From IMG/VR virus record IMGVR_UViG_3300045051_000584, positions 1 through 42,539 of that record: 42,539 nt of DNA; one strand, given 5' to 3'. How positions within the stretch are numbered: the first letter of the stretch is position 1; each line of letters begins with the position of its first letter. Positions 32,110 through 39,804 of the stretch are shown here, in pieces. The notes under the pieces were generated by a model. The model searched no databases. It was not told where the DNA came from and saw nothing but the letters and a program-made list of their open reading frames with translations. This stretch comes from a virus. Both the position numbers and the translations under genes were made by a program.

Positions 32110-32155
32110 TCTGCTGGTAGCTAAATTGAGAGCAATACGGAGGAAATCATGTTAA
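31973..32155 (+). CDS. Alternative small ORF in lysis cassette, 60 aa (tentative)
   Basis: An out-of-frame overlap with the 31927 ORF. ATG 31973 has GGAG 8-9 nt upstream, a better ribosome site than its rival, and its stop overlaps the start of the 130-aa gene (ATGTTAA). The product is basic and moderately hydrophobic, ending YNLLVAKLRAIRRKSC. One of the two overlapping frames, or both, may be real. Confidence 0.35.
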   Translation: MNAGTGARLGLLNRLMSAISRRVTVTLWSERDGWLPFAARTKKMYNLLVAKLRAIRRKSC

Positions 32156-32541
32156 CCGCACTTCTGACTTTCGCGGGCAGCAAACTCGGGCTGGTGAGCG
32201 CCGGCGCGGGCCTGGGCGCCCTGGTCCTGTGGGCCGGCGGCAAGTACCTGCCGAAGTACGCCGGCGGCGCCATGACGTCGCTTATCGGCGGCGCGCTGAA
32301 GAACGTCAACGCCATCAAGGACCCGACCCGCAAGCAGCTCGTCCACAACCTCGCCGTGGACCTGGCCAAGCTGGCCGAGTACGAGATACCCGACAAGGGC
32401 GCCGGCGTCGAGAAGTACGCCAAGGTGGCCGCCCAGCTCTGCACGCTGCTGCCGTTCCTGAAGGGCCGCGACGCCGCTGTCGAGGCCATCATCGAGAACG
32501 CCGTGGCCGCGATGGACGAGGAGCTGAAGCAGGTGAAGTAG
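32149..32541 (+). CDS. Putative holin-like membrane protein, 130 aa
   Basis: The N-terminus MLTALLTFAGSKLGLVSAGAGLGALVLWAGGKYL (about residues 1-34) gives one or two closely spaced TM helices rich in Gly/Ala. The rest is helical and charged (KQLVHNLAVDLAKLAEYEIPDKG ... AIIENAVAAMDEELKQVK). Small membrane proteins at the end of a late operon near an endolysin are usually holins or related. ATG 32149 has ACGGAGG upstream. It is the last rightward gene before the terminator. Specific holin class unknown. Confidence 0.55.
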   Translation: MLTALLTFAGSKLGLVSAGAGLGALVLWAGGKYLPKYAGGAMTSLIGGALKNVNAIKDPTRKQLVHNLAVDLAKLAEYEIPDKGAGVEKYAKVAAQLCTLLPFLKGRDAAVEAIIENAVAAMDEELKQVK

Positions 32542-32643
32542 CCCGCAAGCAGTTTTGGGTTTATGGTCGCGCCCCTGAAAGCGGCGACATGCTCTTTAAA
32601 TTCCTATACGTTTGTGCATAAATCATCCTAACAGGTAAAGCAA

Positions 32644-32703
32644 AGAGGCCCCCTCGAAAGTCGCCCATAGACCAAAAGGCGAATAAACTTCGAGGGGGCC
32701 TCT
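32644..32703. terminator. Bidirectional terminator between convergent operons
   Basis: A perfect 15-bp inverted repeat, AGAGGCCCCCTCGAA (32644-32658) with its complement at 32689-32703, encloses a 30-nt loop that itself contains TCGCC/GGCGA. It is followed on the plus strand by GCACGTTTATTATATTTT. It sits exactly between the last rightward gene and the last leftward gene and can stop both. Confidence 0.85.
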
Positions 32704-32712
32704 GCACGTTTA

Positions 32713-33222
32713 TTATATTTTATGTAAGGATTCTGCCTCGCGGGCCAGCAGCCGTCGGCCGTATTCGGCTATCAGCAGCGCGTCGGCTATCGCGTGCGTG
32801 ATACCCCAGCGCCCCATTTCCATGTCGTAGACCGAAAACAACTCCCTGGCCTTATCCTTGGAGATGTTCTTGGCCCCGCTGGTCATGCAGCCCAGCGCGG
32901 ACTGCCAGGTCATCGGGTAAACGTAGCGCGGCCGGCCAAAGTGCGCCCAGGCCAGGCCGCGCAGCAGTCCGTACACCGAGCCGAAGGTGAAGGAGCCGCC
33001 GGCGCCATCGCCCTTAATATGCTGCTCCTTCTCAATGAATACCTTCGCCCCTGGGTAGTGGGCGGCCCACGTCTTGAAGCTATCAGCCACCATGCTCTCT
33101 GTCCTTGCAGTCAAGTCCAAGGTGCCCAGCGGCCGACCTGTGTCGGTCAACAGCGCTATGCCCCCCTTCACGCCGGGGTCTATGCCGATTATAAGCTCCT
33201 CATAAGCGGCCAGCGACCTCAT
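32713..33222 (-). CDS. RuvC-like Holliday junction resolvase, 169 aa
   Basis: RNase H-fold nuclease that cuts branched DNA, used to clear junctions before packaging. Catalytic acids visible: D15 in [10 protein letters not shown]64 in VFIEKEQ, and the pair H143/D147 in [14 protein letters not shown], as in RuvC-family enzymes of phages. The length matches. Its ATG overlaps the SEC-C gene stop. It is the last gene of the leftward operon. Confidence 0.9.
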   Translation of the reverse strand: MRSLAAYEELIIGIDPGVKGGIALLTDTGRPLGTLDLTARTESMVADSFKTWAAHYPGAKVFIEKEQHIKGDGAGGSFTFGSVYGLLRGLAWAHFGRPRYVYPMTWQSALGCMTSGAKNISKDKARELFSVYDMEMGRWGITHAIADALLIAEYGRRLLAREAESLHKI

Positions 33223-33452
33223 ATCGGGCCTCCCGACAGATAGTGGCAGCGCTTATACTTCTTGCCGCTCCCGCAGGGGCAGGGCGCGTTCCTGGGCGTG
33301 CCGGCGTACTTGGCCGGCAGGTACGTCGGGATAGCAGGTGGCGCCGGCGGCACGTCTATGTACGGCCCGATACCGATAGCCTCGGCCAGGTCCGAGCGCA
33401 GCGACACCGAGCCGTCGTCGACCAGCAGAACGCGATTAGGTGGGTTAGGCAT
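33219..33452 (-). CDS. SEC-C zinc-motif protein, 77 aa
   Basis: The C-terminus [16 protein letters not shown] is an exact SEC-C metal-binding motif (CxCxSGxxYKxCH), best known from the end of SecA and from many small bacterial proteins. The N-terminal ~45 residues are Pro-rich. A single motif with no other domain suggests an adaptor. It overlaps the genes on both sides (ATGA with RuvC; the start lies in the previous gene's last codons). Function unknown. Confidence 0.85.
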   Translation of the reverse strand: MPNPPNRVLLVDDGSVSLRSDLAEAIGIGPYIDVPPAPPAIPTYLPAKYAGTPRNAPCPCGSGKKYKRCHYLSGGPI

Positions 33453-33825
33453 GTCCTATCTCCTTCTTCAGGTCCTCGGTCATGCCATCCGTCTTCAGCG
33501 CAGCGGTGCCAGGCGCCGTGCGGCCCTCGACGTTCGACGTGCGGACGGTGCAGCCGCAGCCCTTCTTGGGGCATTTGGCCAGCATGAACCCGACGGACGT
33601 GAAGAACACGCGCATGTCGGTGCCGCAGCTCGGACACGGTATCTTCTCGTGTCGCTCCCACTTTCCGACGACCGGGTCCATTACGTTAACGGCGATGTTG
33701 TCCGGCGCGCAGCGGAAAATCTGTATCTTCCGAAATGGGTCGTAAGCCAGCTCCATCGGCCGCAGGCACAACGGGCACCTGGGCGCCTTGCTCATTATCT
33801 TGTTGAAGTCCACGAACTTTTTCAT
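33445..33825 (-). CDS. Double zinc-ribbon protein, 126 aa
   Basis: Two metal-binding clusters: CPLC ... FRC near the N-terminus and CPSC ... CPKKGCGC in the middle, with an ordered stretch [13 protein letters not shown] between. Likely a zinc-binding nucleic-acid protein. A double ATG starts the frame; I choose the second (33825) because GGAG lies about 6 nt upstream of it. It follows the DNA polymerase by about a dozen bases and is translated with the SEC-C and RuvC genes. Confidence 0.8.
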   Translation of the reverse strand: MKKFVDFNKIMSKAPRCPLCLRPMELAYDPFRKIQIFRCAPDNIAVNVMDPVVGKWERHEKIPCPSCGTDMRVFFTSVGFMLAKCPKKGCGCTVRTSNVEGRTAPGTAALKTDGMTEDLKKEIGHA

Positions 33826-33836
33826 CATCCTCTCCT

Positions 33837-36062
33837 TTATTTTCTATATCGCTTTCCTGTCCATCCCTCGGCGGCAATCGGGCAGCCGAAGCCCCACGAC
33901 GGGAGTTTACACATCGCCTCTATCATCGCCTCGTGCGGCGCGAGCTCCTTCATGCCGGAGAAGGCGTCGGGCAACGTGCTACCCGGCAGCGCCACAAGCC
34001 GCTCCGACTTCATGAACCGCCTCCCCTCGTCAACCTCGCCCAGCAGTTCGTCGTGGACGGTCAGCAGAATCGTTATACCGATGTCCTCGACGTTCAACAT
34101 GCCATTGGCCATGAAGTCACGCGCTATGGCCTGCACCGCGTTCTCGACGAGCGAACCGCCGTAGGTCTTATACTGCGCGAAGTACCCGCTGGGGTCGACC
34201 TCGACGGCGTATTTGGCGTCGGAGTTACTGAACGACGCCCAATAGTGTATCTCGGCCTTCTCGCCGTAGGGCCCGTCAACCGTCTTCAGCGAGGGCCGCA
34301 GGTATCTTAAATGCCGCCCCGACGGTAGCCGCATGACCAGGTACTCGCGCGCGGGGCCCATCCCGAACAGGATTTTGCCGCCGGTGAGGTCGGCGCCACT
34401 CTTGGGGTCCGACGGGAAGAAGCACTTACCTGGGGACTGCACGGCGTTAACAGCCGCGCGTTCCATAGCGTACCAAAGCTGCACGACCTTCTTATACTTG
34501 GCCCGATAGGTCTTGATGACGAGCTGCGCTTTGGCCTCCTCCTTGGTGTAGAACCGCTTCAGCTCCTCGCACCAAACCGTCGAGGGCTCCTGGGTATCGA
34601 GGATGATGCTGTTCTCGCGGCAGCGGGCCATGAACTTCGCCCAGCCCATGCCGTAGCCCGAGCCCAGGATACCTTCTTTGCCGACAGCGTACTCCTTGGC
34701 GTGCGTTTCTTTGGTGATGGCCGGGTCGCCGTAAATCTCCTTCGCCAGGTCGACGTAGAGGTTCACGCCCATTTTATACTTGGCCAGGGCGAAGTCCTCG
34801 CCTGCCAGCCAAAAGAGTACGCGCGCCTCGATGGAGGCGTAGTCCGCTTGCACTAATACTTTCCCAGGCGCCGCCGTCATGGCGCCGCGCAGGCCGGCGC
34901 TCAATGCGTCCATCGCCTTGTTACCGTACTTCATGTCGAACAGGTCCGGCGAGTAGGCCAGCACGTCGTCTATGACCTTGTCAGCCTTGAAGCCTATGCC
35001 CTTGGGGAAGTTCTGCGGCTGCACCAGGCGGCCGCCCCAGCGCCCCGTCGACGCCGCGTGGTACTGAAGCAGCCCGCGCATACGGTGGTCGTTCGGGTCG
35101 GCTACCTTCAGCATGGAATCGTACTTGGCCGTCGAGGACTTACCGACCTGCTGGCGAATCTTGACGATTTCCTTCACCACTTCGGGCACGTCGGGGCGGG
35201 CGAGCAGCTTGGGTATAGCGACCTTGTCGAGGGACGCGATTTCGGTCTTCTCGTCGGGCTTGCCCTTCTCCTTCTTTATGTCGTAGACGCCGCTCACGAA
35301 CAGGAACCGCTTCATGGCGTTGAGCTGCGTTGCCTTGTCGATGACGCCGTGGGAGAGCTTCTGAAGCCTGCTGTTCAGCGACGTGGTGATGACCGCCGAT
35401 ATCTCCTTGGCGCGCTTTGCGGCGACAAGGTCGGCAGTTATACCCCTGGCGTTGATGGTCAGGTCTAGCTCCCATATCTTGCGCTCGTCGGCGGTGAGCT
35501 CGGGCAGCCGCTTGTCCAGCAGCTTCTCGACATCGACGTCGACGCCGCAGTAGGCGTAGAGGCGTTTAAAAAGCTCGGGCTCCTCGGCCTCGGTGATAAA
35601 GCTGCCATCCTTGCGCGGCCTAGCCAGCTTCAGCATTATGGCCCTACCCTCTAAATCCTTCTTGATGGGTAGCCGCAGCGCGGCGGCGGCGCCGGCCAGG
35701 GAGCCCGGTAATCCGCACCTGAATCCGCGCGCCATCGTGCAGTCCCAATTCTTCGGGGAAGACAGGGCGGGCCAGCCATAGCGCTTCACGAGGATATTGT
35801 TATAGATGAAATATTCAAAATGCGCGTTGTGCGCTTCAACCAGGGTATGCAGCGGGGACAGGTTATAGCTGACATGCCCGACGGGGAAGCCGCGTCCTAT
35901 CGCTGCGACCTCGTCGCGGGTGAGCACGCGCGTAGGGCCGTCGCCGAAGGAGATGGCCATGCACATGACGTCGGTAGACGGGTCCATCGAGTAGCGCGGC
36001 GCGCCTACGTCGTCCAGCGCGAGCTGGGAGTGAGTTTCAAAATCGATATGAGTTTTTATCAT
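33837..36062 (-). CDS. Family A DNA polymerase with 3'-5' exonuclease, 741 aa
   Basis: Phage replicative polymerase. Exonuclease motifs: HIDFET (exo I, residues 5-10), EAHNAHFEYFIYN (exo II, ~76-88) and YCGVDVDVE (exo III, ~171-179). Polymerase motifs: A in VQADYASIEAR (D407), B in AVGKEGILGSGYGMG (~459-473) and C in TVHDELL (H670, D671). Start ATG 36062 puts exo I at the very N-terminus, as expected. The upstream ribosome site is poor and an 11-bp GC hairpin sits just before it. Its neighbours DUF2815 and DUF2800 belong to the same cassette in many phages. Confidence 0.95.
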   Translation of the reverse strand: MIKTHIDFETHSQLALDDVGAPRYSMDPSTDVMCMAISFGDGPTRVLTRDEVAAIGRGFPVGHVSYNLSPLHTLVEAHNAHFEYFIYNNILVKRYGWPALSSPKNWDCTMARGFRCGLPGSLAGAAAALRLPIKKDLEGRAIMLKLARPRKDGSFITEAEEPELFKRLYAYCGVDVDVEKLLDKRLPELTADERKIWELDLTINARGITADLVAAKRAKEISAVITTSLNSRLQKLSHGVIDKATQLNAMKRFLFVSGVYDIKKEKGKPDEKTEIASLDKVAIPKLLARPDVPEVVKEIVKIRQQVGKSSTAKYDSMLKVADPNDHRMRGLLQYHAASTGRWGGRLVQPQNFPKGIGFKADKVIDDVLAYSPDLFDMKYGNKAMDALSAGLRGAMTAAPGKVLVQADYASIEARVLFWLAGEDFALAKYKMGVNLYVDLAKEIYGDPAITKETHAKEYAVGKEGILGSGYGMGWAKFMARCRENSIILDTQEPSTVWCEELKRFYTKEEAKAQLVIKTYRAKYKKVVQLWYAMERAAVNAVQSPGKCFFPSDPKSGADLTGGKILFGMGPAREYLVMRLPSGRHLRYLRPSLKTVDGPYGEKAEIHYWASFSNSDAKYAVEVDPSGYFAQYKTYGGSLVENAVQAIARDFMANGMLNVEDIGITILLTVHDELLGEVDEGRRFMKSERLVALPGSTLPDAFSGMKELAPHEAMIEAMCKLPSWGFGCPIAAEGWTGKRYRK

Positions 36063-36074
36063 TGGGAGTTAAGC

Positions 36075-36111
36075 CCCACCCCCGCCGCTAATACGCCGCA
36101 GCGGGGGTGGG
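36075..36111 (-). promoter_or_regulatory. GC-rich hairpin between SSB and polymerase genes
   Basis: A perfect 11-bp inverted repeat, CCCACCCCCGC / GCGGGGGTGGG, with a 15-nt loop, 13 nt before the polymerase start and after the DUF2815 stop. There is no U-run, so it is more likely to shield or process mRNA, or dampen polymerase translation relative to the abundant SSB, than to terminate. Confidence 0.6.
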
Positions 36112-36128
36112 TACTTCACATCACCGCG

Positions 36129-36812
36129 TTAGAGGCCCAGGCCGAGGCCTCCGGTGGGCGCCGCCGACTGCTGGGCGGGGACGGCGCTCTGCGCGCCAGC
36201 CGCCTGGCCGCCGATGGCGTCGAGCGCCGCCGGCGGGGTTTCGATGGAATCGAAGTCCTTCTCGGCGGCGTTCTTCCCGCTGAAGGCTTCGCCGTCGCGG
36301 AGCTTCTGTATGTTCCGCAGGCCGAACGCCACGCCCCTGTTCCCCGCCTTGTCGTAGTAGTAGGGGTTCACGGTCGCGCGGGCGAAGCAGCCGGCGTAGA
36401 AGTCCTTCGGGTCCGTCAGCGGCGCCGGCGTCTTGCCGTCGGGGCCGGGCCACGGGAACACTATGCCGGGCTTCTGCTCGGTGCTGAAGCTCACGAAGAT
36501 GATGTTAGGCCCATAGCCGTCGTAGGTCTTATCGGCGCCGTTGCGGAACGGCAGCCTGAAGGCGAGCTGACCGTTCGGCAGGCGGGGCCATTTGGCCTGG
36601 TCGCCGAACTTGGCGTTGAGCACCTGGGCCACCGCCGCCTCCATCTCCTTCAGACCGGGGATGACCTTCGGGTCGGTCTTGTCGAACAGTCCGACCAGCG
36701 AGAACTTCTTCTTCGCGCCGGGCTGGTCGTTCATCGCCTTGGCCTCCCATACCACGGGGAAGCTCACGCGGAACTCGGGGGTCGTTACCTGCACGTTAAC
36801 TTTGTCTTTCAT
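36129..36812 (-). CDS. DUF2815 single-stranded DNA-binding protein, 227 aa
   Basis: Matches the DUF2815 phage SSB family: an OB-fold-like beta protein beginning VQVTTPEFRVSFPVVWEAKAMNDQPGAKKKFSLVGLFDKTD. It continues with the family's PFRNGADK, FVSFSTEQKPGIV and DFYAGCFARATVNPYYYDKAGNRGVAFGLRNIQKLRDGE elements. The C-terminus is a Gly/Ala/Pro-rich tail ending GGLGLGL, as SSB tails that recruit partners. It binds DNA unwound by the helicase for the polymerase. Good ribosome site (AAAGGA). Confidence 0.93.
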   Translation of the reverse strand: MKDKVNVQVTTPEFRVSFPVVWEAKAMNDQPGAKKKFSLVGLFDKTDPKVIPGLKEMEAAVAQVLNAKFGDQAKWPRLPNGQLAFRLPFRNGADKTYDGYGPNIIFVSFSTEQKPGIVFPWPGPDGKTPAPLTDPKDFYAGCFARATVNPYYYDKAGNRGVAFGLRNIQKLRDGEAFSGKNAAEKDFDSIETPPAALDAIGGQAAGAQSAVPAQQSAAPTGGLGLGL

Positions 36813-36835
36813 GTTTTCCTTTAGCTTGGGTTAGC

Positions 36836-38110
36836 TTAAATGAGCCCGTCGAACAGGTTCTCATTTTTGTTTTCAGGCTGCGCGGCGCTAGGCGCGGGCA
36901 GCAGGCTCCCGAAGTCATCCTGTGCGGACGATACGGTAGCGCGGCGGGGGTCGGTGTCCACGGCTACGGTCTTACCGGCCGGGGGCTTGTAGGTGAGATG
37001 GTCTATCTTACCTTTACCTACGCGCTTCTCGAGCTGCGCGGGGCTTATGACTTCGCGCTCTGTGTAGAGGCGGTCGCCCAGCAGCGGCTCGAATTCGCGT
37101 TTCACTAACTCCACGTCGATGTATTGCCTGTTTGACTTTTTATCGACCAGCTTATAACCGGGGACAGGCCGCCCGGCGTTAAGCTCGTTCTCTATGCGCT
37201 CCTTTATCGCTTTGAACATCTCGGACACTACGGGCTCCCAGGCCAGGAGCTTCACCGCTTCGGCCAGGGAGAGCGCGTTCGTGGGTGCCATCAGCACCGT
37301 CTTGGTGATGACGTCATCCTTGGCGGGTGCGGTGCATGAGAAGTCGAAGCCCGCGACCTCCTGGGAGCGCTGGGCCACCGCGCGGCAGTCGGCCTTGACG
37401 CCGCAGAACTTGCACCACTCACCCGCGCGGAACAGCGCGTTCGGCAGGCGCGTATCAGCGACGTGCCGCTTCAGGCTGTCCGCGAAGCGCCGCAGCTCGA
37501 CTACCGAGGTTTCCCATATACGGACGGGGCCGGCAGCGTGCGGGGCGCGGGGCTGCACGATGATGACGCGAACCTTGTCGAACACCCAGCCGGCGAAGGA
37601 ATCCATAGCGCCTATAGCGTATATCATCCCCTGCTCGTTCTCCTCGGCCTCGACGGCGACGCCCTTGCCGTACTTCAGGTCTATCACTTCGAGCGTGTTG
37701 CCCTTCTGATAGACGTTAGCGTCGCTGGTGCCATACAGGTGCTCGTCGACGGACTTGGCTATGACCTTCTTTTCGACTTCCAGCACGACGGGCGCCGGGC
37801 GCCCCTCGGCCTTCAGCGCTTCGACACGCTGCCTGACGGTGTCGACGTAGAGCAGCACGCCGTCGACCATCTCCTCGTCCACGGTTATCTTAAAGTCATC
37901 GACTTCGATGACCTCGTCGACCATGTCGAGGAGCTGGGCCTTGGTCATATGTCCGCGCAGCACCTTCTCGCCCAGGGTATGCGCGCAGGTCCCCTCGGCT
38001 GCGTATATGCTGGACTTCCGCTCGGGCAGCGCGGCGTTAGCCGCGACTGACCCAGGGCAGTTTATCCAGCGCTTCGCCGCGCTCGGGGAGATGTTAGAGT
38101 GAAGGCCCAT
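36836..38110 (-). CDS. DUF2800 RecB/Cas4-like nuclease, 424 aa
   Basis: The PD-(D/E)XK nuclease family always found with DUF2815 in phage replication cassettes. LHSNISPSAAKRWINCPGSVA opens the protein as usual. Catalytic residues are likely D130 in GTSDA, and E141, D144 and K146 in EVIDLKYGKG. Cys18 with C233, C236 and C242 (CKFCGVKADC) suggests a 4Fe-4S cluster as in AddB/Cas4. Ends in FDGLI, shared with three other proteins of this operon. Role: DNA end processing or recombination during replication. Confidence 0.92.
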   Translation of the reverse strand: MGLHSNISPSAAKRWINCPGSVAANAALPERKSSIYAAEGTCAHTLGEKVLRGHMTKAQLLDMVDEVIEVDDFKITVDEEMVDGVLLYVDTVRQRVEALKAEGRPAPVVLEVEKKVIAKSVDEHLYGTSDANVYQKGNTLEVIDLKYGKGVAVEAEENEQGMIYAIGAMDSFAGWVFDKVRVIIVQPRAPHAAGPVRIWETSVVELRRFADSLKRHVADTRLPNALFRAGEWCKFCGVKADCRAVAQRSQEVAGFDFSCTAPAKDDVITKTVLMAPTNALSLAEAVKLLAWEPVVSEMFKAIKERIENELNAGRPVPGYKLVDKKSNRQYIDVELVKREFEPLLGDRLYTEREVISPAQLEKRVGKGKIDHLTYKPPAGKTVAVDTDPRRATVSSAQDDFGSLLPAPSAAQPENKNENLFDGLI

Positions 38111-38111
38111 G

Positions 38112-38801
38112 TTACTTATGCGCGGCTATCAGGCCGCCCAGCCACTCTATCCACTCGACGCGCTGCGCGTGCACAAGGTCCTGAAGTTTGCCGACCTTGT
38201 AGTGATTCTGCATACGGTCCATCAGCGCGACCTTGCCGGGCGGGGTGTCGTTCTTGGTCAGCAGCAGAAACTTCTCCGTGACCTCGAACAGCACCTTGGA
38301 GCTCTCCGCTTCGGTGTATACCTTGGCGGGGGCGGCAGCGGGGGCAGCAGCGGGCGCGGGCTGCTGCTGGGCCGGGGCGGCGCCGGTCAGGCCCAGCATG
38401 TCGACGCTGCCTGCGGGCTGCGGCGGTACGGTGGGGGCTGCGGGCTGCTGCGGCTGTCCGGCCGGCGGCTGCGCGGCGGGCTGCGGGTCAGCGGCTTTGC
38501 GCGAAGTGCGGGTGCGCTTCGGGGCGGGCTCGCCCAGCGCGGGCTGTATCGGCGAGCCGTTCTGCTCTTTCAGGTACGTCGTAGCCTCGACGGCGAGGTC
38601 TATGAGCACGTCTATCAGCTTGGTCAGTTTCTCCATTATCGTTTCTCCTCTGTTTTCGGCCACCTTGGACTGGTCAACCAAATCGTTAGCGAAGTTTGCG
38701 AGGGCGGCACCTACCATAGCGTCGACGAGGGCCTGGGACGCGCGGCTGTGCCCCTCGTCTAGGCGCCAGCGCCTCATTACCTCTGTGGCGGTAAGTATCA
38801 T
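38112..38801 (-). CDS. Hypothetical protein with two possible starts, 229 or 174 aa
   Basis: Long form from ATG 38801, overlapping the HNH stop as ATGA. A second in-frame ATG at 38636 has a much better ribosome site (AGAGGAG), giving a shorter product starting MEKLTKLIDVLIDLAVEATTYLKEQNG. The centre (about 85-165) is a Pro/Ala/Gln-rich disordered linker. The C-terminal domain (YTEAESSKVLFEVTEKFLLLTK ... RVEWIEWLGGLIA) is helical. No known family. Encoded just before DUF2800, so probably a replication or recombination accessory protein. Confidence 0.75.
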   Translation of the reverse strand: MILTATEVMRRWRLDEGHSRASQALVDAMVGAALANFANDLVDQSKVAENRGETIMEKLTKLIDVLIDLAVEATTYLKEQNGSPIQPALGEPAPKRTRTSRKAADPQPAAQPPAGQPQQPAAPTVPPQPAGSVDMLGLTGAAPAQQQPAPAAAPAAAPAKVYTEAESSKVLFEVTEKFLLLTKNDTPPGKVALMDRMQNHYKVGKLQDLVHAQRVEWIEWLGGLIAAHK

Positions 38802-39133
38802 GCCGCCCTCCGTCGTATCGCTTTATTCTGCCGCCGCGCATTGTCGGACTGCGTCGTCAACAGAAAATTAGACCGACGGTTGTTGAGCCCGTTGCCGTCC
38901 TTATGGTCAACGACGACGCCCGGCAGCGCGCCGGTTATCTCACGGTGCATGTACGTCTTCTTGCCCCGGCCAGGGCCGCTGCGAACCGCATAATATTTGC
39001 GGCTGTTAGGCCCGCAGCCGCAGTTATCGACGAACCACCTGAAGCCCTTCAGGCGCTCGTAATCCTCGGCGTCGAGGATGACGGTATGCAGCTCGTTCTT
39101 TCTCGGCACAAGAATAAAGGCAGCGTCACCCAT
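38798..39133 (-). CDS. HNH homing-type endonuclease, 111 aa
   Basis: His-Asn-His motif: TYMHREITG (H63), VVDHKDGNGLNNRRSNF (H77, N84), followed by T-x-x-D-N. The N-terminal part (EDYERLKGFRWFV) is the short DNA-binding segment typical of free-standing phage HNH enzymes (HNH_3/AP2-associated type). I use ATG 39133, which overlaps the methyltransferase stop (TAATG) behind GGGGAGGC, instead of 39178. It may be a selfish homing gene or a packaging/recombination nick enzyme. Confidence 0.88.
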   Translation of the reverse strand: MGDAAFILVPRKNELHTVILDAEDYERLKGFRWFVDNCGCGPNSRKYYAVRSGPGRGKKTYMHREITGALPGVVVDHKDGNGLNNRRSNFLLTTQSDNARRQNKAIRRRAA

Positions 39134-39804
39134 TAGATTAAGCCTCCCCAATCCGCGAGCTCGCAAGCTCCAAACCATTGAAAAGCCATCGCTTCCGCGA
39201 CGCCCTGATAGGTCTTGGAGCGGAGCTTCGCTCTATCTTTCGACGGGCCAAGTTTATTCTGTCCGCTGGGGGTCTGATTTTTCCAATAGCCGCACGCCGG
39301 GAGAGAGAGAGTTTTAGTAGGGGTGAGTGGGGGCAGCCCTTTCAACCAAAGGCAGGTGGCTTTAGCCTCGGGGTGTCCGAACTGCCAAGGCTGTATAATC
39401 TGCGTGGGGCGTTGAAATCGCGAGGACAAGCACCCTATGGGGTTCTCAATGGAAATCCTCGATATCCCGCAGGCCCAAAGCGCCTGAACGTGTTGTACGG
39501 CCAGCTCGGTAAGCGCCGCTCGACCCGATACGCGCTTGTTCCAATGCAACCCGGAGGAGCAAAGATAAGTGCACGTCGGAAAAAAGAGCGCCGCGTCCCA
39601 GCCGCCCAGCGCGATAGCCGCGAAGACGTCCATCTTTAAATGCCATTCAGGACGTCCCCCCGAGCAGTCTAATAAATCACAGGAGTACGCTTCATGCCCG
39701 AGAGCCCGAAGCGCTTTACATACCGCCTGGCTCTCCTCATGCCCCACAAGAACCCGATAACTGCGCGCCGCTAACTTGTGCGTTTCAATAGGGAGCTGAA
39801 TCAT
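39133..39804 (-). CDS. C5-cytosine methyltransferase-like protein, 223 aa
   Basis: YRVLVGHEESQAVCKALRALGHEAYSCDLL resembles the SAM-binding start of C5 methyltransferases. FFPTCTYLCSSG (74-85) corresponds to the catalytic motif IV, usually PPC, here P-T-C with the Cys kept. SIENPIG (118-124) matches the ENV/ENP motif. It belongs to a short family often seen in phages and annotated as DNA cytosine methyltransferase. It lacks a clear target-recognition domain. It may protect phage DNA from restriction. Start ATG 39804 overlaps the helicase stop. Confidence 0.8.
   Translation of the reverse strand: MIQLPIETHKLAARSYRVLVGHEESQAVCKALRALGHEAYSCDLLDCSGGRPEWHLKMDVFAAIALGGWDAALFFPTCTYLCSSGLHWNKRVSGRAALTELAVQHVQALWACGISRISIENPIGCLSSRFQRPTQIIQPWQFGHPEAKATCLWLKGLPPLTPTKTLSLPACGYWKNQTPSGQNKLGPSKDRAKLRSKTYQGVAEAMAFQWFGACELADWGGLI

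Noticed and set aside
32105-32110. TATAAT before the holin-like gene as a promoter
   Set aside because: Good -10, but the -35 region (near 32082) does not resemble TTGACA. Left as unproven; the gene can be served by read-through.
33907-33914. Isolated TTACACAT inside the DNA polymerase gene
   Set aside because: A single copy in coding sequence; a chance match without neighbours.
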